From Takifugu bimaculatus (taxonomy: Eukaryota > Chordata > Actinopteri > Tetraodontiformes > Tetraodontidae), in contig CP034980.1 of assembly GCA_004026145.2 (NCBI GenBank), positions 2,834,151 through 2,898,150 of the forward strand: a stretch of DNA of 64,000 nt, written 5' to 3'. The position numbers were made by a program, and so were the translations under genes. Under the pieces are notes generated by a model. That model was not told the origin of the DNA. It did not search any database and saw only the letters and a program-made list of their open reading frames with translations. Shown in pieces: positions 22,751-35,100 of the stretch (positions within the stretch are counted from its first letter, which is position 1; every line of letters begins with the position of its first letter).

Positions 22751-24042
22751 ATTTACATAAAGTCCATCCATCCATTCTCTACCGCTTATCCGGGGTTGGG
22801 TTGCAGGGGCAGCAGCCTAAGGAGAGAAGCCCAGACTTCCTTTTCCCCAGCTACCTCCTCTAGCTCATCCGGAGGGATCCCCAGGCATTCCCAGACCAGT
22901 CGAGAGACATAGTCTCTCCAACGTGTCCTGGGTCTTCCCGGGGGTCTCCTACTGGAGGGACATGCCCTGAACTCCTCACCAGGGAGGCGTCCAGGGGGCA
23001 TCCTAACTAGATGCCCAAGCCACCTCATCTGGCTCCTCTCAACGTGGAGGAGCAGCGACTCTACTCCGAGCTCCTCCCGGATGGCAGAGCTTCTCACCCT
23101 ATCTCTAAGGGAGAGCCCAGCCACCCTACGGAGGAAGCTCATTTCAGCCACTTGTACCCGTGATCTTGTTCTTTCGGTCATTACCCAAAGCTCATGACCA
23201 TAGGTGAGGGTAGATCAACCGGTAAATCGAGTCCGCATTACTGCGGACGCCGCACCGATCCGCCTGTCGATCTCCCGCTCCATTCTTCCCTCACTCATGA
23301 ACAAGACCCCGAGGTACTTGAACTCCTCCACTTGGGGCAGGATCTCCTCCTTGACCCGGAGAAGGCACTCCACCTTTTTCCGGTTGAGAACCATGGCCTC
23401 GGATTTGGAGGTGCTGATTTTCATCCCAGCCGCTTCACATGCGGCAGCGAACCGATCCAGTGTTATTGGAGGTCACGGGCCGATGACGCCAACAGGACCA
23501 CATCATCCGCAAAAAGCAGAGACGCGATCCTGAGGTCACCAAACCGGACCCCCTCAACACCATGACTGCACCTAGACATTCTTTCCATAAAAATTATGAA
23601 CAGAATCGGTGACAAAGGGCAGCCCTGGCGGAGACCAACCCTCACCGGAAACGAGTTCGACTTACTGCCAGCAATTCGGACCAAACTCACCCATACTCTC
23701 GGAGAACCCCCCACAGGATCCCCCGAGGGACACGGTCGAATGCCTTCTCCAAGTCCACAAAACACATGTGGACTGGTTGGGCAAACTCCCATGCACCCTC
23801 GAAGACCCTGTTGACGGTGTAGAGCTGGTCCACTGTTCCACGCCCAGGACGAAAACCACATTGCTCCTCCTGAATCCGAGGTTCGACTATCCGGCGGACC
23901 CTCCTCTCCAGTACCCCTGAATAGACCTTACCAGGGAGGCTGAGGAGTGTGATCCCCCTATAGTTGAACACACCCTCCGGTCCCCCTTCTTAAAAAGAGG
24001 GACCACGCGATGTTGCAGAGTCGAGTCATATTTACATAAAGT
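22751..24042 (-). mobile_element. 5'-truncated RTE-like LINE insertion with 13-bp target-site duplication
   Basis: The target duplication atttacataaagt occurs at 22751-22763 and 24030-24042. The body (22764-24029) is read on the minus strand and gives reverse-transcriptase pieces in several frames: FRPGRGTVDQL, FVDLEKAFDRVPRG, GLRQGCPLSPILF, LLFADDVVLLAS, STSKSEAMVLNRKKVE and FKYLGVLF. A C-terminal part follows (RWLGHLVRMPPGRLPG, RPRTRWRDYVSRL). The 3' end carries GGATAAGCGGTAGAG and a short ATGGATGG repeat. Frameshifts and 5' truncation make it dead. RTE/Rex3-like is my best clade guess. Confidence 0.85.
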
Positions 24043-24704
24043 CATATCGTTTAACCAACGTTGACTACCACTTGACTATTGGGTTATGTAACATCCCAAA
24101 ATGATAATGTATATATTTCGGTGTATATCTAGTTTGTAATTGTATTTTAATTACACGTTGGGTTATTTATAAGCTGTGAATGAATTCTGCTATATAACTG
24201 AATGTGTTTAAAGTATTTTATTGTCTTTTATTCTGGGGGACAAAAGATCGCAATGTACTATGATTATTTTTTGTTTTTAATAAGACAAAGATCATTTTGT
24301 TGAATGAAATGAATTGAACTGAAAGAAACAAATTAAGACTAAGACATTTTGATATTTCTCAGGGCTCCCTTTGACAAACAGTGCCATTAATTCTGGAGAA
24401 AATGCGCTCCCGTGCGGTCATTTACTGGCATGGCACTTATCTTCTGTTTGTCAGTTTGCGCTTAAATATTCTATGTCAAAGGTTTATCTTTAATATAATA
24501 AGAATATAATGTTCGAGATCTAAGAATTGGGGTTAAAGGAATTAAGGTTTGGCTTTTATTGCATTTGAATTTCTCCAAATTGACTCAAATCGTGTCAAAA
24601 CACCGGCGTATATTCAGATTTTACTCACAAATATCACAAATATTCATGAAGTTCACGAAAAAAATGGATCATTAAAAAGGAAATATTTCAAAAAGAAAAA
24701 CTGA

Positions 24705-26354
24705 TTAGGCCATTGCCACCCATCGGCTGCCAAACAATCTGAATAGGCAGAGTCCCTGTGGGGTCATCCTGATTTCTTCATCATCGTACTCATCATCCAT
24801 TGTGTAATCACGCAGTTGACGCTGGCCGTTGCGATGACGACGACGGGCGGATTTGATGGCCTTTGGAGGCTTGGGATCAACTAGAACACATTTTATAAAA
24901 GTCTGCTAGTGTTCAGAATTTTCTACCTTCCTGTGACTTGCATTCATTTCACAACAAAGCCAGATACTTACATTTCAGAGTCCAGACCGGCTGGTCTTCG
25001 TCGGATTGCCACAGTTCTTCAGTGTGTTCGCCTGTTCAGAAACACCATCATCACCATCGTCATGATCGTCATCATCTTCTCTACTGCTTTCACATGTGAA
25101 TTATGGGTTCATTTATTCTCACCGGAGTCTGGTGGCTGACCGCCGTGGGCATCACTGCTCGGACAGTTCTGGTGTTGCAAGCTGCTGTTTAATGTCGCGT
25201 GGGCCCTTTGCTCGCTGGGACCAGCACATTTCGTTGGGTGATCGTCATCGGCTTCAGTCTGACAGCCCTTATCCTCGGTCTCTGGTTGGGCATGGCACTG
25301 CTCCTTCTAAATGGCCAGGCAGAGGAAGACATGGATCACATGTGGTTGACAGCTGTCAAAGCCAGCACTTTAACATCTGCTTGTGCAATTCTTCGTGAGA
25401 CCTATGTGGAGCGTATGCTCTGAGCACTCACCTGCAGTCTGACTGTTGGTTCTTCTGACCAGAAGATCTGCACGAGCATTTCTATGGTGCAGAAAGTGTT
25501 CTTATTCTGATTCCTGATGGACCCTGATTTGACGAACTCCTGGAATCCATCCTTGTATTCAATCAGGTACCACTGGGAAAAGTGTAAGAAAGGAAGCTTT
25601 TTTATTACCAACCCTTTCTAAATGAATAATTAGCAGTCAAGCTGAATTATTTTTTGTGCTTTTTTTTTTAAATAATCCACTCCAGCTTCTGAGTAAGGAC
25701 TTGTGATTCTGCAGCAACATCTGAATTACCTCTCCTATAATCATTTTGATCCGTGCCTGCCACCAGCCAAATGGTTCCTTATCACTGAGCCTAGAGAAAA
25801 CCTGTGAGACAATGGACATAAAAACTGGTAAATTACAACTACCAGACCTGAGTCATCCTTGAATCATCAGTTATACTGGTAGTTCTCACCTCCACCTCAT
25901 CTCCAACAGCCACGTTAAAGGAAAAATTTGGAGGAGGCAGCCGCACAGAGTCGCAATACACCTCAACTTCCTCCTGTGGACTATAGATAATATATGTCAA
26001 TAATCAAAACTAATAATACATCAATACACTCCAGAGGTTTAAGATGTATAAAGAAAAAACATTAAACTTACTTGTTTTCATAAACTACTGCCAGTAGCTT
26101 TTCAGAAATGGACTTGATTTGGGCCTAAAGAGAAAGAACCAGTCACAGTATTGACAACATTCAAACACATCGTGGTTAAATAAGTTTAAAATTCTTAACA
26201 AGTATTGATCTAACAAGTGTGTGCAATGGCAGCTGTGAGCTAGTGAATATTAAGTATACAGGTGCTTTTGCTGAGATCATCTGTAAATTTAGCAGCGCCT
26301 CACCTCGTAGAAGGCGCCGTTCAGCCCTTTTACTTCAACGTTGACTTGAACCAT
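24705..26354 (-). CDS. FXR/FMR1-like tandem-Tudor protein without KH domains, copy E (intact, most diverged)
   Basis: ATG at 26354, stop at 24705-24707, same eight exons, open throughout. Differences from B include SRLSDKEPFGWW in exon 4, RNQNKNTFCT in exon 5, ADDDHPTKCAGPSEQ in exon 6, and a tail reading SARRRHRNGQRQLRDYTMDD. It shares with D several exon 6 substitutions and the absence of the MITE, so D and E look like an older branch. The poly(A) hexamer position reads AGTAAA. Confidence 0.78.
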
Positions 26355-27543
26355 GTTAGAGCTTGTTTCTTTTGTTTGTCTCTTAGCTGATTTTGTTTAA
26401 CTAATGTTTAAATGTTAACTTCTGGAGCTTTGCTACTAAGGCTCTGACCCTTATTAAACAAATTTACTTTGATCTTTAACCTTTCAAAAGGTGCAGTGAC
26501 AAAGGTGCTTTGAATACACAATCACATGAATTATTTCTGTATTTAAAGTTTGACCATCATACCTGTGTAGACTTGTATTAAGCTCAGCGTTGGCGACACC
26601 ACGGGGAGAAAGTGGACACCTTTTTAGGCTCCGTGCGAAGAGCTGGCGGCTGGTATTGCTGCAGTACCATAACCTGACCGATAGGTAGAGCTGATGGAAT
26701 TTACCACAATGCTTCTATTTCAAACAAAACTGTCCTGTGTCTCCGAATATGTTCCTCTGCAAACTGAACTGAACACACAAACATGTCATAAACCTGCTGG
26801 GAAATGTACTTATTCCATAGCAAACTCACTACAAACACAACTCATCCTCAGAGGCAGATGCTGTAATCTCTCAAAAGATAATAAAAGGATAATAGAATAA
26901 TACTGAGAAAGTTTCCATCTTTGCTGTCATATTAGTGACGTTACAATTTTTAAGTTCTGATGAACAGCAAAATGAAGCGTTTGGACTTGCTCAGCTTCGC
27001 ATTTTAGTGACAGATTAATAAGATCAGTGAAGATAAATTTTGGGAGTGTGTTCTGGTGTGAGATCATTACTAACCACACTTGATACTGAAATAAATGAAG
27101 AGTTCAACAACTTTGGATTCAACTTTTGATACATTTGATCAGTACGTCTTGAGAAATGAAAAGTTGAACTGTTTTCTGCCATTTTTGCTCAGAAAAATAA
27201 CAAAAACGACCACACAAGATCTGAACAGATGAATGGGTGTCAAAAAAATACATATTCATTAAAAAATTCCAACAGGTAACTCAATTTTAATCTACACTCC
27301 TGATAATTGCCACTTGATACAGAGAATTGTATATTATTTTACTTAGTAAAGTACTCAGTCGTCAAACATAGCAATTTAACATAATCTGTGGAAATTCGTT
27401 AAGCTACACTGTTCAGATCAAAACTGATCCTGAAACAGTGAATTGTATTTGAATTTCTATTTAGTATTTGTCTGTTTCTGAGAAATAAAAGAAAGAAACA
27501 GTCTGGTGGTTGGAGACATTTCTGTGTAAAAGCCAAAGTCTCA

Positions 27544-28614
27544 TTAGGAGCCCTCTGATGGCTGCATATAGTTGGACACCTCAATGAGATTGTGGTCTGG
27601 ATCCCTGAAGTACAGGGAGGTGATGGTGCCCACAGCTCCAGTCCTTTCCACTGGACCCTCCTCAATCTCAACGCCACAGGCCTAAAACAACACCGTAAAT
27701 GAACCGAGTGGACTTTATCTCAAAGTATCACCCAGGAAATGTGGTGGCAGGGGGTCAAATACCTTCAGATGTGCAGCTACTTGGGCCAGAGGGGTTCTGG
27801 TTATGAGACACAGGTAAGCAGAGCCTGAAGTTGGATGCTTTGCTTTGGGTTCAAATTCCTGCCCCAGCTGGTGAAGTTTGAACTTCTGCTGGCCAAACCC
27901 CAGAGCTTTACGGTTTCCCTTAAAACACAAGAAATGTGTTTCCGCGCCGCCGCAGCACACAAATGGAACACCCAAAGTCTGCCCTCTCTAGCAGCTTCTT
28001 CAGCCTGACACGTGTTGATATGACCTAAGTGTCATGGTAACTTCTGACATACCTTAAAAGTGATGACCTGCATGCCGAGGGTCGTGGTGTAGAAGTTGAC
28101 CATGTCTGGCACACTGTGCACGGTTAGAACTAAATGATCTAAATGGCTCACTTCAACTGGGCAGGTCGTTTTCAACCTGAAACCTCTGACAGTGACTGTC
28201 TAGAAAGGAAACAATGATTAAATTGCGCACCTTAAATATAGGTGTCATGAATGTAAAAAGGGTGTTAGCGAAACAACGTCACTCAGTGGCCAAAGGCAGT
28301 ACTGCAGTCAGTATCCACATATCTGCTCCTATCCTTGTATAAAAATAATTGATCTACTTTATACGACATTATTTTCAAATTTCCCCCGATACTTTCACCG
28401 TTATTAGTTATCTGCGCTGAAGAAATCCTCTAATTCTGGTTGCAGGTGACCGATTTTCGTCCACTTACATAATGTGAACATCGAGAGTTCCACTCAAAAA
28501 AAAAAATTATAAATATATATATATCTACATATTCCTAAAAGCATCAAACTATGGTACCTTAGAATGGTTTCTCTGAAAGTTCCACAGACACCTCCCCACT
28601 GTCCGAAGCGCCAT
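27544..28614 (-). CDS. glod5: Glyoxalase domain-containing protein 5, unit E (complete)
   Basis: Exons at 28558-28614, 28053-28199, 27763-27918 and 27544-27681 encode 165 aa with the same phase-0 structure as unit C. The only amino-acid difference I noticed is KHPTSGSAY instead of KHPASGSAY. The domain motifs H-x-D-H and YFRDPDHNLIEV are intact. Unlike unit C, the sequence upstream of the ATG is replaced after about 20 bp by a repeat-like element, so the YrdC fragment and palindromic spacer are missing and promoter function may differ. Confidence 0.93.
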
Positions 28615-28634
28615 CCTCGCCGGGAGAAGAACTA

Positions 28635-29076
28635 CCGTATTTTCACAACCATAAGGCGCGCCGTATTATAGGGCGCACCTTCAATTAACAGCCTATTTTA
28701 GAAATATTTTCATACACAGGGCGCACCGTGTTATAAGGTGCATAGCATAGAAACTGCGTAGTGCCTGTGGTTTCATGACGCTTTCACTAGATCGAGCTGC
28801 GCTAAAAGGAATGTCAATAAACCAGCCAGATAAATCAGTCAAACTTTATTAATAGAATACAAACCGTCGTTCTCACAACTCTATTCACTCCCAAAACGAA
28901 TAAATAGCTGTTTTATTATTTTTCCCGAGTGACGTAGTGTTTTCGCGTAACACAGTTCGTTTAATAACAGCGAGTTATAACAGGCAGTGCAACATTTTTA
29001 TCACAAGTGGATAGTGGAGTTTAATAATCTTCGATTTAGTGCAACATTTTTATCACGTAGTACCGTTGCGGTAAAT
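28635..29076. mobile_element. Unclassified repeat-like element at the right edge of the array
   Basis: The unit sequence stops at gaagaacta and is followed by ccgtattttcacaaccataa and short repeats of the type ataaggcgcgcc, atagggcgcacc and ataaggtgcat. Such GGCGCACC-rich termini are typical of abundant fish DNA-transposon or MITE families. A second internal duplication (gcaacatttttatcac at about 28988 and 29042) precedes the gap. The other end is not seen, so I cannot name the family. Confidence 0.45.
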
Positions 29077-29176
29077 NNNNNNNNNNNNNNNNNNNNNNNN
29101 NNNNNNNNNNNNNNNNNNNNNNNNNNNNNNNNNNNNNNNNNNNNNNNNNNNNNNNNNNNNNNNNNNNNNNNNNNNN
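29077..29176. other. Assembly gap (100 N)
   Basis: Exactly 100 N. It interrupts kdm3b exon 7 on the right and the repeat element on the left. Confidence 1.
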
Positions 29177-32100
29177 AACGAGAAGGAGCGAGGATGGTCT
29201 GGTCCAGCTGGGGTAAAGAATTGCTGCTGGGACACATCTCTCTGCCCTGAGGAAATGTTCCTTCTGAAGAGCTTCCATTTTTGGTTGTGCTGCTCACTCT
29301 TTCATTCAAGTCCCCGCAGATCTGGCCGTCGGCTTCCGAATGTCCGGCTCCTTTAAACCGTTTCAAGTTAAGGTCATCCTCTCCTTCGGAGGCCGTCCTG
29401 CGTCTTCGTCCACTGTCCCCTTTCAACACGTCACTGTCCTTCCTGGGCTGACCATTGTTGGCAGGCTTATCGAGGGAGAGGGGTTAGGACATTAGTTAAA
29501 TGATACATCTTCAGGTTTTTTCCTGTGTGTTTTAGCAACTTTACCTCTTCTTCTGAAAGCATGACATGGATCACGCGAGGATCCACCTTATGGTTTTCTT
29601 CCCCCTGAAAATAAATATTTTTATAATATTTTACAAAATAACCACATTTCTTTGAGCATGTTTTTCAGCCTCTTACTCAATGGTGCTAACAACATCAAAT
29701 AACTTAGTGATTCCTGTTTGGTTTACCCCATCTAAGGTAATCTCCATTATGTGAGAGATGGGGTCATGCTGGGAGACCAGTCCGGTTGCCCAGCACTCCT
29801 CAAACTCTGGCTGGTACACACGAACCCTGCGTCCTTGAATGGTGTATGACCCTGTGAGGAGAAACAGGTAACGGTTATTATTTCAGGGATTGTTAGTGCT
29901 GCTGGTATAACCAGAGTGGAAACTTTACGTCTGTGTTGAGGTTTCAGCCAGGCAGCAAGTGTTGGTGCTATAATCTACAGCCCTGGACCACAGATCAACT
30001 ACAATAACTACAGTCTCAGTCTCAGGTATATAATAGCCACAGTCCCCGTGTTAGATTAAGATGATTACCACATTGAATTTTCAGGAGTTTTTCTACACTT
30101 AAAAATATTCCTGAAAGTTGGCTGATTAATGCAGTCTGATCCAGGAAGCCATAAAATATAGCAACAGAACATTAAGTGCAGTAACATTAGAACAAAACAG
30201 CTTGATAATACATACTTTGAATGATCACTTTAGAAACATAATGGACACTGTAACAAACTTAAATCCCAGAGACGCAACAGTTTAACCTTTTCTGAAGATC
30301 TCTTGGAGCTCAAAGTCACTGTGCCAGCTGGAGATGGCAGCCTGCAGGGAGGGCTGCTCCAGCAACAGAGGGTGCCTCAAGTCTTTATCCACCTGCACAA
30401 CAACACAAACCACACTGTCAACACATCTCCACATCACAGAATTACATTTGATGACCAAAAGAATTCAAATCAAATGTGACTCCAATGTTTGTTCGCGAGA
30501 GTTACGGAAACACCGGGGAAGGAGCGAGCCTGCTCCGTTTTATTTGGTATTTACTTTGAACATCAACGTAAATTAGATCATTCAGGACGGTAACGTGCGC
30601 CGTTAAATCCAAAAACACTTCTTCGTTTTTAAGAAATATATAAGCCACTGGCATAGCTACACAAAATGACTGTCACAAATGTTTGGCGAGAACTTCAAAC
30701 CAAAAATACGCACCTCAAACCTCTGAAGAAGTTTTCTATCAGGAAGGAACTCACAGTTGCTGCTTCCAAAATACTCCACAGGAACCAGTGAACCCAACCC
30801 AATTCTGTCCACCAGGGAGCGGAACACCTGAGGAAGACAAAGCACAACTCTTTGGCGCCATCAAATACCAATACCATGCTGTGTATTCTCTCAAAGCAAT
30901 ATAATTTACATTTCTATGACGTATTCTTTTTTTTTTAAACTCCATTTGCTGAGAGAAATGTTCTGGCTGAGGCACTTGAATTCCTCGCCAGTGCACAATT
31001 AACAGGCTGATGTTTACACAGATGCAGCTTGCAGCGATAGATCGCAACAAAAAAAGAGCCAGGTGGGAAAAAACTTCTTCTTCTATCTGCACACTTCACA
31101 GAGCTGTAGGAGAGAAGATTCTCTTCCGTCTTCATCTCCTTCCTCATTGTTGTTTCCTTTGTCATGATTTTTGCTGTTGGCGGTTTGCCTGGGTCACACC
31201 ACAGTTGAACGATTGAATGGAGAGGGCCACGTGAGAGAAACACCTCCTCCACTATTTACCAAGATTTATTCTGAGATTCAGTTTGTGCAGAAGGGGATAC
31301 CACAGGGTTCACTGCTAGGCCCTTTGCTATTTGCCTTGCACAAAACCAATTTTGGAGCACATTTATTCATCTTTATGCTGACGACACGGTCATATTTTGC
31401 ACATCTGCAGGATGTGTTTATTAGTGCAGAAACAACTGAAACTGCAACGTGTTCTTAACGTGTTCTGGTAAAAGGAAAAATTTGCCTTGGTTTTTGTGAA
31501 ACAGGAACAGGTGGAGTCTGATTTCTTCAGATTATTGATTTCTTTAGAAATACGTCTGCTGAATGTCTCGAGCAGGACAGAGTGTGTCTTAACGAGCTGA
31601 GCTTTATCAGAAACTGTGGAGCTCCATCTCATCATTGTGGCTTTTATACTAAAGTACAATGGCCATTTCTATACGTGCACCGACTCGGCCATCGGTATGT
31701 CCTTGATTGCAAAGTTATTCTTGAGACTTTTCAGTTTTATTCATCATCCTTTTTAATACTGAAAAATGGGGCTTACAGTCCTCTCATCTCGAGACGTTTA
31801 CTCCTATTTTACTCTTCCTAAGGTCAAAACAGAAATGGGGAGGAGAGCTTTTAGGTTTTCTGCTCCAACTACATGGAACGTTTTGCAGTTAGACCACAAA
31901 CTCCACAACCTAGCACTTCCTAATGTATTTAGGTCGATTTTTGAGTGCAAATGTTTGTGTTTGCAGACCCAGAGGCTGCAACTGCTCTGTTTACTGTGAC
32001 CACGGGTTGTATAATAATGCTAATACTTCTACTAATAATACTGTATTTTACCAGCTGAAAGAAAGCAGCTTCCTCGAATTGGTCAGTGTTTATGACCAAA

Positions 32101-35100
32101 GAAAAACTCTGCATAGTGTAATTTACCAAAATGCTGAACTATTATTGGTTACCACAGTCCACTGGTGATGAGAAATATCCAAACGTGTTGTGAGCTGCAA
32201 TGTTAGATGACTTGCATCTTCTGAAAGGGAGGGGGCACTGTTCCATTATAACGTAACCTCTCCCCGCAGGGATTAAAGCAGCCAGTTATAAACATGAGCA
32301 AGCGTGGCCGTGGCTGCTGGAGGCTCCTCGTCCTGCTGTTTAAGGTGGAATGCAACTGCCAATTCAGCTCCACAAAGACCAAACATGAAAAAAAGTGCAA
32401 ATACTGGGGGAGAAGGGGCCGACCCAATAGCTTAAGACTGAAAGCTAACTGGTAGCACAATGAGAAGCTCCAGACCATCCTGTGTTATCCCACTCACCAG
32501 AGCGGGGCACGGTGTGGCTGAGCCGGAGGCTCCGGTGGCCCCAGTACGGTCGCTTCTACTGATCCAGACGATGGAGTCTTCCACCATCACAGCTTTCACT
32601 CTTTCATCATACACCTTCACCCAGGAACGCCTCTGGGTGGCATTCTCAAACTCCACAAAGACCTGCAGGAGAACATGGAGGAGAGGGATTACTGCCACAG
32701 CAAGGGCCAAATCAAACACAAACACAAACACTCCAGAACTAAACAAGCTGGAAACTAAAAATGACCCAAAGGCATTTAAAAAACCTGAAATATTGGAATA
32801 AAATGACTTAACAGTGGAGATCCACAGACCAACTAGCAGGATAACAACAGAATTACCTGGCCGTTTATTAAAGTACCTAAAATATTCCAACATCTGGGAT
32901 AAAAACTACTTACAATTGAAAAAATCAAAGTCAAACAAGTGTAAAGGTACCATAAAGCTGTCATGATTTTGAAAACTTTTGTTTTACACACTGAAAACAA
33001 CCCTTCAAAAGGATTTTTTAGGTTTATGTATCAAGTATTTTTCCCCTTGCAACACAATTTTGCAGAAAACCTCTGAAACTCGACACATACTACCCAGTGA
33101 GTTATTTTAAATGGTGCCCTGTGCTACTACTGTTGAAGAAGGCAGTTTGTTGACAAAAAATATGCAAGGACATGAATATGAAAATACTGTTAACAATGAG
33201 GGACACGCAAACGGCATCGAGACAGAACTGAAACATGATTAACGCATCTCTAACAAAGCAAATTCAAGCCTCGTCAGACAAAATTACATAAATAACAGAG
33301 TAATAAATCCAATTACCTGTTGTAGTAACAACTGCTTAAGGACAACACATTGTTCCTGAATGCCCCAAAACACTAGTTTTGCAGATGTTTACATCAGTTT
33401 AAAGGAACCATTATAATGATCATGACGCTGGAAATGTGGCTGACACGAGGCTGAAAACACAGACCGACTGGGTGCAATCAGAAAATGTGTGAACCAACCC
33501 ACTTTATTCAATCATCAGTTATTAAATGTTCCTGCTCAGGTCCAGTGTCACCGAGATTAACATGTTTAATATGTTTTATACACTATGAACCGAATTATAA
33601 CCCAGTGAACTGGCTGGGGGGAGCCTCCTGAAGTCTCCCAGGCGGGGTGAAGGTTCTGTGGTCAACGGCTCGCTGGATAGCAGTCAGCACATTATGGAAA
33701 TTTTATACCGGACCTGTTTAAAGTACATTTCTAGTAGCTTCAATCTTCTGACCTTGTGCTTACATTGATATAAATAAATTGGAATATATGCTGATCTGAA
33801 TAAAACTGTGTCAAGTCAATTGGAAAGTTTTAAGAAAAACTGTGGTCATTTGATGAAAGACATCAGACAGAAGCTCTACTAAAAGCCAATTGTCTAGTTT
33901 TTGATGATCCAAATGATTACTATGCATATTAACCAGACAGGCTTCTTTAACAACCCCCAGAAGAAGGTTCTTCTACATACATTTATAAAACTCTAAGCCT
34001 GCTGCTGCTCCTGTTGACTCAGCGGTGGAATACTGACACATGATAAAGGGATGTGCACCGAAGAGAACTCACCAAAGCTAGTTAGAGGGCAGAAGGCAGG
34101 GTTTTAAACCACGACAGAGAAGCATTCGTTCATATCAGCTAATGTTCTCTCAGGTACTGCAGTAATGCCAGTGGGCTCTGGTGGCCGCCTGCATAATTAT
34201 TACACTGGGAATCGCCTCCGTCCTGTTTAATCTTGACATTCTCCAATGGTTTTACATTTACATGTTATCCTCCAGTCACGTATCTATGGCTGGTCACCCT
34301 CTTTCCCCTCCTGCAGGAATTTCATTGTTGCACTGCATCAGTAAAAGGATGTAGAGTCATACATATGGATTTTCACATTTGAGCTGACTTTAATAATCTG
34401 GCAGACAGATGCACAGTTTATACTGAACTCAATAATATGATTATCTATCGAGCCACGTGAGATCTGTAGGCCAAGACCCCAACGTTGTACAGCTGCGGAG
34501 CGAGATCGGATCTCAGAAACTCACACCATCACACGTCGTTTCGAGAGAAACGATATGGAAGAAATAAAGGATCCAGTCACGGTGAAGATTTTCCAGGAAA
34601 CGTCTCGAGGAAATTCTGAGCAGCGTGGGAACGATGTGCACAAATTTGGACTCGGGATGGTTTAACTGCGAGGTAACAATATTAAAAACTGAGTTATCAA
34701 CCCGCTTTCCTTATCATTCACTACAAAACACCAACAAAGCACTGGAACGACCAGAGAGCTGCCCTGTGGTGACAAAAGAAAGTGGGAGGATATGGAGAAT
34801 ATACACATTAACCTGTCTGGCAGCGCTGGGTGGATGAAAAAGGTCCATGTTTTGGGTAAATAGATATGAGAGTTAACAGCCCTCAGCCGGTTATCCGGTT
34901 TCCTAATTCAACTGTTGAAACTGCTTGAATAAGAGGACACAGGGAGAAACATCGGAACACACGAGGCAAAATAACACAAGCACATGCCGTTGGTTTAAAA
35001 GCCACAATCACACATTATTGGACATGTTATAGACGTTTTAACTAGTTTGGTTTGTAAATCAATATTGCAAATGATCATTGATGTTTGAAGGGGGAAAGAA

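Larger units (their letters stand above)
3942..28634. repeat. Five-unit tandem array (units A-E) of Tudor gene, glod5 and YrdC fragment
   Basis: The same landmark, agtgtgttcgcctgttcag in Tudor exon 7, recurs at 3942, 8781, 13619, 19018 and 25021, giving spacings of 4839, 4838, 5399 and 6003 bp. Units are head-to-tail and very similar. The size differences have visible causes: a double deletion in glod5 (A, B), a full glod5 (C, E), LINE sequence replacing glod5 plus an RTE-like insertion (D), and a MITE in the 3'UTR of copies B and C. The array runs from gap to gap, so the true copy number is unknown. Confidence 0.95.
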
